Of a stretch of 64,000 nt of DNA, positions 52,055-60,635 are shown in pieces. The stretch spans positions 87,983 through 151,982 of the forward strand of contig CAWHWB010000014.1 of the NCBI GenBank assembly GCA_963832875.1, written 5' to 3'. Under the pieces are notes generated by a model. That model was not told the DNA's origin, did not search any database, and saw only the letters and a program-made list of their open reading frames with translations. The position numbers were made by a program, and so were the translations under genes. This DNA is from AP-15 sp963832875 (GTDB lineage Bacteria; Pseudomonadota; Alphaproteobacteria; ATCC43930; CGMCC-115725). The first letter of the stretch is position 1. Every line of letters starts with the position of its first letter.

Positions 52055-53954
52055 ATGATGGAAGACGGCTTTACTGAGGCACAAAAGCAGTACCTTGAGG
52101 GGTTCGTTACCGCTTGTTAAGAAACTGGCTGGCACGACGCTTACCCAGAGCGCAGCAACCGGAGCGGCACCCAATTCGACGCCATTTTGGATCCTTGCCG
52201 GATCCATCTCGAAGCGCAGGATCGGGCAATATCGTCTGGCGGGACTTTGGTGCCGGAAGAGAGTGCCAAGCGAACCAAGAACCCGATCGACATGTGGGAT
52301 GAAATCCTCGCGAGCGCGACGGCAGGACGGTTTCCTAAGGGCGCCGACGTTTTCCTGCACAAGTTTCACGGTCCGTTCTACGTCGCCCCGAACCAGAATT
52401 TTTTTGTGCTCTGGGTGCGGTTGCCGGGCGGCATCCTATCGGCATTCCAAGGCACGGGGAACTCGCCGCCATCGCCGAGCGCTTCGGCGTCGGTTATCTC
52501 GATGTTACTACCCGTGCCAACCTGCAGATTCGCGAAATCGGCGCTTCCGATCCGATCGGCGTTCTGATCGCGGTCGATGAACTCGGGCTGACCTCGCGCG
52601 ACGCTGAGGCCGACAACATTCGCAACATCTCCGGCAGCCCGTCGGCTGGGATCGACTCGCAGGAGGTGATCGATACCCGGCCGCTGTGTCACGAGTTGCA
52701 TCATGACATTCTAAATCATCGCGAGCTGTACGGCCTGCCGCGCAAATTCAATATCGCTTTCGACGGCGGCGGGCGAGTGGCGATGCTCGAAGCAACCAAT
52801 GACATTGGCTTTGCCGCCGTCCGCGTCGACGCAGGGCAGACCGGGCCCGCGCGGGCGTCTACTTCCGCATGCTCCTGGGCGGCATCACTGGACATGGCAC
52901 TTTCGCCCAAGCCAGCGGTGTGCTGCTAGAGCCCAGCGAGGTCATCCCGGCCGCGGTCGCGGTCATCGCTCACGGTGATCGGACCGACCGCAACCGGGAA
53001 CGCCTCAAATATCTCTTCGAGCGCTGAGGCATGGAAAAATTTCTTGCCGAGGCGGGATCCGATTTGCCAACGCCGTGGCGCTTGCCGGCGCTCGACGCCT
53101 GCGCGCCGCGCGCGCCAATCCACAAGCACGGCCATGTCGGGGTCCACGCCCAATCAGGGCCGGGACTTTATTACATCGGTGTCGTTCTGCCGGTCGGGCG
53201 CATTCAGGCGTCTCAATTGCAGGGATTTACCAACATCGCCGAGCGCTATGGCTCCGGCCCCGCTGCGACTGACGGTATGGCAAAACCTGTTGGTATCCGA
53301 CATCCCTGAAAGGGCATTACCGGCGGCGATCGATGGGATTCAGGCTGTTGGCCTCGGTATTCGGCAAGCGCGGTTCGCGGCGGCATGGTCGCCTGCACCA
53401 GTAGCGTCGGCTGTAAATTCGCCCTTAGCGACACCAAACGCCACGCGCTGGCGTTGGCCGAGCATCTAGACGCGCGGCTGAGGCTCGATCGGCCGATCAA
53501 CATTCGCTTGACCGGATGTCCGAATTCCTGCTCCCAGCATTATGTCGGAGACATCGGACTTTTGGCGACAAAGGTCGAGCGCGGCGACGACGAAGTCGAA
53601 GGTTATCATGTTCTGGTAGGCGGCGGCAGCGGCGCGGAGACAGCCCTCGGCCGCGCGATCTGGGCCTCTGTGCCGGCCGACGAAATGGTGATGCGCGTCG
53701 AGGCGATGCTGCGCGCTTACCTCGCGCGTCGCCGATTTCGCGCCCCCGGCTTTCGGCTGCCCGCTTCGGCCGACACGCCGATCATCATGATCGGCGCCGG
53801 CACCCGGATTGCGCCGTTTCGCGCCTTCCTGAAGGAACGCCGCGCGATCGCCGCGCGCGGTCGCAAGCGGCGCCGGATCATGGCTCTCGGCTACTGGGCC
53901 GCCTCGCGCCCGTCCGTCGGCGAGGCCCCGGCGCGACCGGCCGCCGTCGAATAG
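52055..53954 (+). pseudogene. NirA-type siroheme nitrite/sulfite reductase, heavily decayed, with fused flavoprotein piece
   Basis: Starts MMEDGFTEAQKQYLEGFV then hits a stop. Further pieces in other frames: NPIDMWDEILASATAGRFPK, LRLPGGILSAF, VTTRANLQIREIGA, RELYGLPRKFNIAFDGGG, HVGVHAQSGPGLYYIGVVLPVGR, MVACTSSVGCKFALSDTK and NIRLTGCPNSCSQHYVGDIGLL. Both [4Fe-4S]-siroheme Cys pairs (CTSSVGC, CPNSC) survive in the debris. At least five frameshifts are needed. The last part (PIIMIGAGTRIAPFRAFLKERRA) belongs to a ferredoxin-NADP reductase-type flavoprotein, so nirA is joined to a truncated downstream gene. Not functional. Confidence 0.9.
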
Positions 53955-54056
53955 CCCGAACCACCCAGCGGGTCTCCGAGGATGGCAACCGGCCGCCCAC
54001 CTTGCCGCCGTTCGCGGGTCTATTGTAACCTAGGGCATCCGCTGTGGGGTGTGCCC

Positions 54057-54515
54057 GTGCCGACCGTCTTTGTCCTCAACGGCCCCAACCTGAACCTGCT
54101 CGGGGTTCGCGATCCGGCGCAATACGGTCTCGACACCTTGACGGATATCGAGGCACGCTGCCTTGCCCGCGCCGCTGCACTCGATCTGCAGATCGATTTT
54201 CGGCAGACCAACCATGAAGGCCAACTTGTCGATTGGATCCAGGAGGCGCGGGAATCAGCCGAAGGGATCGTTCTAAACGCCGGCGCGCTGACCCATACTT
54301 CGGTGTCCGTGCTCGACGCGCTGTCTGCCGCGGAACTGCCGGTGATCGAGGTGCATCTGTCCAATATCTTTCGGCGCGAGGGTTTCCGCCATCATTCCTA
54401 TGTGAGCCTCATTGCACGGGGCGTGATTTGCGGCCTTGGCGCACAGGGTTACGAACTTGCACTCGAAGCGATGGCAAGCCTGATCGAGGACGAATCGAGC
54501 GAGGTTGCTCGGTGA
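54057..54515 (+). CDS. aroQ: 3-dehydroquinate dehydratase, type II
   Basis: 152 residues. NGPNLNLLGVRDPAQYG near 8-24 with the catalytic Tyr, RQTNHEGQLVDWI near 46-58, LNAGALTHTSVSV with the Asn/His cluster, and EVHLSNIFRREGFRHHSY near 103-121 with the essential His. Dodecameric shikimate-pathway enzyme. The start is GTG 54057 (GTG 54051 is an alternative), with a GGGG ribosome-binding-like run upstream. The stop overlaps the accB GTG (GTGA), as in many alphaproteobacteria. Confidence 0.95.
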   Translation: MPTVFVLNGPNLNLLGVRDPAQYGLDTLTDIEARCLARAAALDLQIDFRQTNHEGQLVDWIQEARESAEGIVLNAGALTHTSVSVLDALSAAELPVIEVHLSNIFRREGFRHHSYVSLIARGVICGLGAQGYELALEAMASLIEDESSEVAR

Positions 54516-54961
54516 GATTCGGCGGCCGCCACCGATCGCCGCTGTCGCCTGATCCCGATCTGATCCGCACCCTCGCCCAGCTTCTCTCGGAAAACGGTCT
54601 GACCGAGATCGAATATGCGGTCGGCGATCGCCTGATACGGGTGTCCCGCGGCGCATCGGCATTTGCCGGGGTCTCGGCGGCCCCGACCGCGGCTGCGGGG
54701 ATCGGCGCAAATTCGAAGGCTATCCACCACGGCGCGGTGACGGCGCCGATGGTCGGCACCGCCTATCTCGCGCCGCAACCCGGAGCGCCCGCCTTTGTCC
54801 GCCTCGGCGACGACGTCCTCGAAGGTCAGCCGCTGCTGATCATCGAGGCGATGAAGGTCATGAACGAAATTCGGGCGCTTCGGCCGGGGCGGGTGACGCA
54901 AATCCTGGTGGCCGACGCACAGCCGGTCGAATATGGCGCAGTCCTGATGGTGCTCGAGTGA
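54512..54961 (+). CDS. accB: Biotin carboxyl carrier protein of acetyl-CoA carboxylase
   Basis: 149 residues. After a helical N-terminus (DLIRTLAQLLSENGLTEIEY) and an Ala-rich linker comes the biotinyl domain with Lys115 in IEAMKVMNEI. It carries CO2 for fatty-acid synthesis. The GTG start overlaps the aroQ stop, and accC follows after 13 bases, the standard aroQ-accB-accC order. Confidence 0.96.
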   Translation: MRFGGRHRSPLSPDPDLIRTLAQLLSENGLTEIEYAVGDRLIRVSRGASAFAGVSAAPTAAAGIGANSKAIHHGAVTAPMVGTAYLAPQPGAPAFVRLGDDVLEGQPLLIIEAMKVMNEIRALRPGRVTQILVADAQPVEYGAVLMVLE

Positions 54962-54974
54962 TCTGTTTCGTGTG

Positions 54975-56318
54975 ATGTTTGAGAAAGTGCTGATCGCCAA
55001 TCGCGGGGAGATCGCGCTCAGGATCCATCGCGCTTGCCGTGAGATGGGAATCAAGACGGTTGCAGTCCATTCCACTGCCGACGCCAACGCGATGAATGTG
55101 CGCCTCGCCGATGAAACAGTCTGCATTGGCCCGCCCGCAGCACGCGACAGCTATCTGAATGTTGCGGCGATCCTCTCCGCGGCGACGATTACCGGCGCTG
55201 ATGCCATCCATCCTGGGCTCGGATTTCTCGCCGAGAACGCTGATTTTGCTGAGGCGGCCGAGGATCACGGATTTACCTTTATCGGCCCGGCGCCGGAGCA
55301 CATTCGGCTGATGGGCGATAAGGTTGCAGCAAAAGCGGCGGCGACACGGTTGGGCATCCCGACAGTGCCGGGCTCAGGAGGCGTGGTGCGCAGTTCGGCT
55401 GAGGCTGCTGCTGCGGCCGAGGCGATTGGCTATCCGCTGCTGATAAAAGCGGCGGCGGGAGGCGGCGGCCGCGGTATGAAGGTCGTCCGCGACCAGGCCG
55501 AGCTGACGCAGATGCTGCCGATAGCGCAGCGCGAGGCAGAGGCGTTTTTCGGGCGCGGTGAGGTCTATCTCGAACGCTGGCTCGAGCGGCCGCGGCACAT
55601 TGAAATCCAGGTTCTCGGTGACGGCCAGGGCGGCGTCGTTCATCTGGGCGAGCGTGACTGCTCGTTGCAGCGCTGGCATCAGAAGATTCTCGAGGAAACC
55701 CCGTCCCCGGCGCTCAACCCCGACGAACGCGACCGGCTTGGCGCCCTCGCCGTCGGTGCGCTGCGCGACCTCGGCTATCGCAGCGTCGGCACTCTTGAAT
55801 TTCTTTATCAGGACGGCGAATTCTATTTCATCGAGATGAACACCCGGCTTCAGGTTGAGCATCCGATCACCGAAATGATCAGCGGCATCGACCTCGTGCG
55901 TGAGCAACTGCGCATCGCCCACGGGGCGCCGCTCGGTTACCGGCAAGCCGAGATTCGGCTCTCCGGGCATGCGATCGAGTGCCGGATCAACGCCGAAGAT
56001 CCGGATACCTTTCGACCGTCACCGGGTCGGGTCACCGATTACCATGCGCCAGGTGGACTCGGTGTGCGCGTCGATAGTGCGCTATACCAAGGTTACGAGG
56101 TACCGGCCTATTACGACAGCTTGATCTCCAAACTCATCATTCATGGCAAAACCCGAAACGAATGCCTGATGCGGCTCCGGCGAACGCTCGAGGAATATGT
56201 CATCAGCGGCATCGAGACGACGATCCCTCTGCATCAGCGCCTGGTCAGCGCCTCCGACTTCATCAACGGAGATTACGATATCCACTGGCTCGAGCGTTTC
56301 CTCGGGCGAGCGATTTGA
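54975..56318 (+). CDS. accC: Biotin carboxylase of acetyl-CoA carboxylase
   Basis: 447 residues. FEKVLIANRGEIALRIHRACREMG at the start, ATP-grasp loop AAAGGGGRGMKVV near 160, ERWLERPRHIEIQVLGD, ERDCSLQRWHQKILEETPS, and FIEMNTRLQVEHPITEMISGIDLV with the catalytic Glu/Asn. The end (VHWLERF type) is normal. The ATG at 54975 follows a GTG at 54972 that is an alternative start. Intact in a stretch where neighbours are decayed. Confidence 0.97.
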   Translation: MFEKVLIANRGEIALRIHRACREMGIKTVAVHSTADANAMNVRLADETVCIGPPAARDSYLNVAAILSAATITGADAIHPGLGFLAENADFAEAAEDHGFTFIGPAPEHIRLMGDKVAAKAAATRLGIPTVPGSGGVVRSSAEAAAAAEAIGYPLLIKAAAGGGGRGMKVVRDQAELTQMLPIAQREAEAFFGRGEVYLERWLERPRHIEIQVLGDGQGGVVHLGERDCSLQRWHQKILEETPSPALNPDERDRLGALAVGALRDLGYRSVGTLEFLYQDGEFYFIEMNTRLQVEHPITEMISGIDLVREQLRIAHGAPLGYRQAEIRLSGHAIECRINAEDPDTFRPSPGRVTDYHAPGGLGVRVDSALYQGYEVPAYYDSLISKLIIHGKTRNECLMRLRRTLEEYVISGIETTIPLHQRLVSASDFINGDYDIHWLERFLGRAI

Positions 56319-56332
56319 ACAGGGCGGCCGCT

Positions 56333-57013
56333 TTGATACGGCTCACGCCCGAAATCCTGCTGACAGCCTATGCCGCAGGCGTCTTTCCGATGGCCGAGTC
56401 GGCCGACAATCCCGAGCTGTTCTGGGTGGATCCCCATCGTCGCGGCATCCTTCCGCTCGATGCCTTCCACGTCTCGCGTCAACTCCGCCGCGTAGTGCGA
56501 CGAGATCGCTTCGAGATCCGCTGCGACAGTGCCTTCGAGGCGGTCATCCGAGGCTGCGCCGAAGCAACCGAGAAGCGCCCGAATACCTGGATTAACGACG
56601 AGATCGTGCGGCTCTACAAAGCGCTTTTCGCACGCGGCGCGGCGCACAGCGTCGAATGCCTGCGCAGTGGCGCGTTGGTGGGTGGCTTGTACGGCGTCTC
56701 GATCGGGGCCGCCTTCTTCGGGGAAAGCATGTTCAGCCGTGAGACCGATGCAAGTAAGGTGGCCTTAGTCCATCTTGTCGCCCGATTGCGGCTCGGCGGC
56801 TACCGCCTGCTCGACACCCAGTTCCTAACGCCACATCTGGCGAGATTTGGCGGGATCGAAGTTTCACGCGCCCGCTACCATCGCTTACTGGCGTCGGCGC
56901 TTTCTTACTTTGCCTCCTTTCCGCCGGCGCTGCCCGAAGCGGTGGGGGTGCTGCCGGACGCAACGGGCGCTGACTCGCTGGCTCCCTTACAGTCGAGCAG
57001 GATCACGTCGTAG
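56333..57013 (+). CDS. aat: Leucyl/phenylalanyl-tRNA-protein transferase
   Basis: 226 residues. TPEILLTAYAAGVFPMAESADNPELFWVDPHRRGILPLDAFH at the N-terminus is the family signature; later TWINDEIVRLYKALFARGAAHSVE, SIGAAFFGESMFSRETDASKVALVHLVARL and LDTQFLTPHLARFGGIEV. It attaches Leu/Phe to N-end-rule substrates. TTG 56333 is the probable start (TTG 56315, overlapping the accC stop, is another). The C-terminus runs about 35 residues past the usual end and overlaps the convergent DUF2155 gene by 109 bases. Confidence 0.93.
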   Translation: MIRLTPEILLTAYAAGVFPMAESADNPELFWVDPHRRGILPLDAFHVSRQLRRVVRRDRFEIRCDSAFEAVIRGCAEATEKRPNTWINDEIVRLYKALFARGAAHSVECLRSGALVGGLYGVSIGAAFFGESMFSRETDASKVALVHLVARLRLGGYRLLDTQFLTPHLARFGGIEVSRARYHRLLASALSYFASFPPALPEAVGVLPDATGADSLAPLQSSRITS

Positions 57014-57537
57014 ACCGGGTTCTCGAGCGACGACAGCGCCGGGCTCTGCGCGAACATCCACCCGCTGAACCGTCGGATGCTGTCTTCGCCGGGATGCAAT
57101 TCGTCGATCTGTAGAAAAGCCGCGCTCTCCGGCCGATCTTCGGGCGGGTTCTTTTCGCAATCTCGGACCGTAATCGCCAGGCTGCCAAAGCGCACCGTCT
57201 TACCAACCGGCGCCTCGATTTCGGAAACGCGCGCCGTGATCTTATCGAGGCCTTGCAGCACCGCAATCGGCTCAGAGATCATATCCGACTGCTCAGCCGC
57301 CGACTTGCCCGCGGCAAGCACCGCTGCGCCCGCCAACGCGGCAGGCAGCAAAACGCACATCAGCGTCGTCAGCCGGAAGGTCGCGGTATTTTCCTTGTCG
57401 TCGTCCTGGCGCAGGCCCGGACCCACTACGGCCGTCGAAACCGGCTTTCGCCGGCAAGACGAAGCGGGGTTCGTAGACACCGGGCCAAACAAACGTTTAA
57501 CTCCGGACAGCAGAATTGCCTTCATCGCCGCGCTCAC
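56905..57537 (-). CDS. DUF2155 protein with a repeat-encoded N-terminal stretch
   Basis: 210 residues from GTG 57537. The DUF2155 core is ITARVSEIEAPVGKTVRFGSLAI near 98-120, CEKNPPEDRPESAAFLQI, FSGWMFAQSPALSSLENPVYDVILLDC. Residues about 24-47 (NPASSCRRKPVSTAVVGPGL) are encoded by a short palindromic repeat, and the next segment LMCVLLPAALAGAAVLAAG would be a signal peptide starting at ATG 57360. So the true start may be 57360 or the gene may have been extended or disrupted. A Pro/Ser/Ala tail of about 25 residues overlaps aat. Confidence 0.8.
   Translation of the reverse strand: MSAAMKAILLSGVKRLFGPVSTNPASSCRRKPVSTAVVGPGLRQDDDKENTATFRLTTLMCVLLPAALAGAAVLAAGKSAAEQSDMISEPIAVLQGLDKITARVSEIEAPVGKTVRFGSLAITVRDCEKNPPEDRPESAAFLQIDELHPGEDSIRRFSGWMFAQSPALSSLENPVYDVILLDCKGASESAPVASGSTPTASGSAGGKEAK
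57397..57465. repeat. REP-like palindromic element at the 5' end of the DUF2155 gene
   Basis: Contains GTCCTGGCGCAGGCCCGGAC followed by CCACTACGG and the hairpin CCGGCTTTCGCCGG (57441-57454). These are typical short-palindrome units of alphaproteobacteria. The GGCGCAGGCC part is shared with the 23-bp insertion at 33225-33247, and the GCTTTCGC part with the one at 33314-33336. It separates the DUF2155 signal-peptide region from its upstream in-frame starts. Confidence 0.65.
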
Positions 57538-57827
57538 GGCCGGGTTTGGATCCGTGTCCCGCGCGCGGCGATCGCCTGTTCGCGTTCAATCAGCAGGCGC
57601 GCGCGCGCGACCACCGGCACGTCGATCATCTTACCGTCGACAGTCACGGCGCCGACGCTTTCCGCAGTGCCTTGTCGTGGGCGGCAATGACCCGGCGAGC
57701 GTGATCCTCCGTGCTCGGACGAGAGAATAATCGCGTCTGCGCCGCGTCTCGCCGCCCCGTCGACAAAGTGCCGGGCCGTTACCGGGACGAACAACAGCGA
57801 GCGCCACACCGGCAGCGTGTCGGTCAT
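57534..57827 (-). pseudogene. CoA-ester lyase (HpcH/HpaI, CitE-like) with large internal deletion
   Basis: N-terminal 35 residues are normal (PVWRSLLFVPVTARHFVDGA, RGADAIIL) and the last 45 match a family C-terminus (SVGAVTVDGKMIDVPVVARARLLIEREQAI). Everything between, about 200 residues including the metal-binding Glu and Asp, is missing. The same frame is retained through the join only by chance, and another frame there reads RRVIAAHDKALRK, the missing family helix. It cannot be active. It overlaps the start of the DUF2155 gene and the stop of the CoA-transferase relic. Confidence 0.85.
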
Positions 57828-59061
57828 CGCGTCCCTCCCAGGAGGATCGCCCCGTCCTGTGCAAGCTTGTTGAGCGTATCATCATCGAGGCCGAGGCCTC
57901 CGAGGATTTCGGCGGTGTGCTCTCCCAATAAGGGAGCCGGGAGCCGCAGCCTTCCAGGTGTATCGGAGAGCCTCGGCATCACATTGTGCATCGGCAGACG
58001 CCCCAATTCGTCGTCGGGAAGATCGACCAGGATCTCGCGCGCGAGCACATGCGGATCGGCCATGAACTGATCGATATCGTAAACCCGGCGCGCGGTGACC
58101 TGGGCGCGCTCGAAGATTGCCATGTTCTCGGGCGAGAGTGCGCGCCGCGATAAAGGCGACGATCGGCGCCTCGCAGGCCTCGGCGTTCCGAACCCGGTCG
58201 CTGTTGGTGCGAAAGCGCGGATCGGCGATCATGTCGTCGCGCCCTATCGCGCGGAACAGCCGCTCAGCCATCGCCTGGATCGAGTTGGAGATCCCGATAT
58301 AGCGGCCATCGCTGGTCTGGAAAACGTTGCGCGGTGAAGTTGTTTCCGACCGGCTGCCGGTGTGCTCCCTGACCGCACCGGTCAGGCGGTGGATCGCCGC
58401 CTCGGTTGCGATGAACGAGAACAGCGGGTCGAGCAATGGCAGGTCAATCACCTGACCCTTGCCGCCCTTGACCTCGATCTCGCGCAACGCGACCAGCACC
58501 GCCATTGCACCGCATAGACCGGCGACCATGTCGGCGAGTGCCGTCGGCGGCAAGGCCGGCTCGCGATCGGCAAAGCCGGTGCGGGCGGCATACCCCGACA
58601 TGCTCTCGTTCAATGTGCCAAAGCCGGGGCGGTCGCGGTATGGCCCGTCCTGACCCCAGCCGGAAACCCGCGCGATGATCAGGCCGGGGTTGCGCCGGTG
58701 CAGGGCCTCGGGGGCGCGACCCATCGAACTCGAGCGTTCCCGGGCGGAAATTCTCGATCAGCACCTGTGCGCCGGCGGCAAGATCGGTCAGCAATTTTCG
58801 GCCGCGCGGCTCTCGGAGGCTCAATGCAACGCTCTTCTTATTCCGCGAATAGATTTTCCAATGGATGCTGATGCCGTCGGTCTGCCAGGCTCGCAGCGGG
58901 TCGCCGCGCTTCGGGTCCCTGATCTTCACTACCTCTACGCCGAAATCGGCGAGCTGAAGGCTGACCATATTGCCCGAAACCAGCCGCGACATGTCGAGGA
59001 CCCGCACCCCGTCGAGCGGACACGGCGCCTCAGGTTCGAAGGATTTTTTGGGGATATCCAT
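57824..59061 (-). pseudogene. CaiB/BaiF CoA-transferase with two frameshifts
   Basis: From ATG 59061: LDGVRVLDMSRLVSGNMVSLQLADFGVEVVKI, then after a +1 slip at about 58724 MGRAPEALHRRNPGLIIARVSGWGQDGPYRDRPGFG and GLCGAMAVLVALREIEVKGGKGQVIDL, then after a 1-base insertion at about 58132 (CGCCCGAGAAC) MAIFERAQVTARRVYDIDQFMADPHVLARE to 57824. All family blocks, including the Asp-containing active-site region, are recognisable. Two single-base indels kill it. Probably the partner of the adjacent CoA-ester lyase. Confidence 0.88.
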
Positions 59062-59876
59062 CAGGCGGGACCGGCTCCGGAACTTCGGCTCACCGCACCT
59101 TAGCCCGAGCGACAAGGACGGCAAAGGTGCCGACCAGCGACCACGGAACGGTGACGCCGGGGATCCGTCGTCCAGGATCGCGGCGACCGTCTACAGCTTG
59201 ATCGAGCGCCGCATCGCATCTACTCCGGCCTATGTCTTGCGACGCTGACCGCGCACAAAGCCGAGTCGGTTCTTAAGCGCCTCGGCGCCACCGCATGCCA
59301 CCGACCACGTCGGGACCGGCAGGTTCGGAACGCATAATCGTGCGGCAGAGCCACAAGTGTGCGAGGCTAACTCACCCGATTCCCGCAAAGCGATGTTAAT
59401 TTTTGTCGTAACGTGTGAACCGGTTCACACGCCGAGGCGGCGATACTCCCTAACGTCGTTTCGTCCACGACGGCGATCGCCGCACGACCCACAGGTTTGC
59501 CTCGACCTCTGATCTTTGACTGGCCTTGCGAGCTACGAACAATTCGGGAATAGACGAGGTGTTGGCTGCTGGTTGTCGCCGCAACGGATGGTTGCCGCGG
59601 TCCTCGTCCATGGGTGGGGGATATGGCCGAAACTCATTACGCATATTTCTGCAAATTGCCCCGGCAACCATCGCGATGGCGCGGTTCCAGCCTAATGATT
59701 AACTAGCTTCTGACCACCAGGGAATGACAACCTTTCCCGGCTGCTTTGACAGGGCGCGCCACGCTTGGTCACCCGGATAAACCTGAACTCGCGGTATACG
59801 GTATGTTAACTACTGGGAATGATGATTAACCACGCTAACGCCCGGCTTAGGTTGCCGGCAGACCCCGGAGGCTATC
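59062..59876. other. Upstream region of ctrA
   Basis: About 815 bases without a supported gene. Contains a GATTC (GANTC-type methylation site) at 59378-59382, TTAAC-like motifs at 59699-59703, 59806-59810 and 59826-59830, a TTAA followed after seven bases by CGTAA at 59396, and the 20-base palindrome at 59412-59431. GGAGG just upstream of the ctrA ATG serves as ribosome-binding site. Confidence 0.5.
59412..59431. promoter_or_regulatory. 20-bp perfect palindrome upstream of ctrA
   Basis: CGTGTGAACCGGTTCACACG has no mismatches and no spacer, so it is a typical site for a symmetric dimeric DNA-binding protein. It lies about 445 bases upstream of ctrA and 350 bases upstream of the dead CoA-transferase gene, on the opposite side. 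The protein binding it is unknown. Confidence 0.7.
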
Positions 59877-60635
59877 ATGCGCGTGCTTCTCGTCGAGGAC
59901 GACTTGGCCACGTCCGCCAGCATCAAGCTGATGCTGAGAAAGGAAAATTTTATCTGCGACACTACCGATCTCGGCGAGGATGGGCTGGAGATCGGCAAGC
60001 TCTATGATTACGATATCATCCTCCTCGATCTGATGCTTCCTGACATTGACGGATACGAAGTGCTGCGGCGGTTGCGCGCGGCTCGCGTGCACACGCCGAT
60101 CCTGATTCTCTCAGGTCTCGCGGCGCTCGACCATAAGCTCAAAGGTCTGGGTTTCGGCGCCGACGATTTTCTGACCAAGCCGTTCGATCGCCGCGAACTG
60201 GTGGCGCGCATCCATGCGATCGTGCGCCGTTCGAAGGGTCATTCGGAATCGGTCATCCGCACCGGCAAACTCGTTGTCAATCTTGACGCCCGGATCGTTG
60301 AAGTCGACGACCGACCCGTGCATCTGACCGGCAAGGAGTACGGCATCCTCGAACTGCTGAGCCTGCGCAAAGGGACAACGCTGACCAAAGAGATGTTCCT
60401 CAATCATCTCTACGGCGGAATGGACGAGCCGGAACTGAAGATCATCGACGTCTTCGTTTGCAAGCTGCGCAAAAAGCTGGCCCAGGCGACCGGGGGAAAG
60501 CACTATATCGAAACAGTTTGGGGTCGGGGCTATGTGCTGCGAGACGCGCCGGAACCCGTCGGCGGTGGCGGCGTCACCATACCCGGGCCGAGCCAGGACG
60601 CCATCGAGCCGAGCCACGGTACGGCTGCAGCTTAG
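59877..60635 (+). CDS. ctrA: Cell-cycle response regulator CtrA
   Basis: 252 residues. The receiver has Asp51 in IILLDLMLPDIDGY and LTKPFDRRELVARIHAIVRRSKGHSES. The DNA-binding wHTH has KLVVNLDARIVEVDDRPVHLTGKEY, LSLRKGTTLTKEMFLNHLYGGMDEPELKIIDVFVCKLRKKL and YIETVWGRGYVLRD, near-identical to alphaproteobacterial CtrA. A Gly/Ala-rich tail of about 20 residues follows the conserved end. It is convergent with chpT, overlapping by four bases. Confidence 0.97.
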   Translation: MRVLLVEDDLATSASIKLMLRKENFICDTTDLGEDGLEIGKLYDYDIILLDLMLPDIDGYEVLRRLRAARVHTPILILSGLAALDHKLKGLGFGADDFLTKPFDRRELVARIHAIVRRSKGHSESVIRTGKLVVNLDARIVEVDDRPVHLTGKEYGILELLSLRKGTTLTKEMFLNHLYGGMDEPELKIIDVFVCKLRKKLAQATGGKHYIETVWGRGYVLRDAPEPVGGGGVTIPGPSQDAIEPSHGTAAA

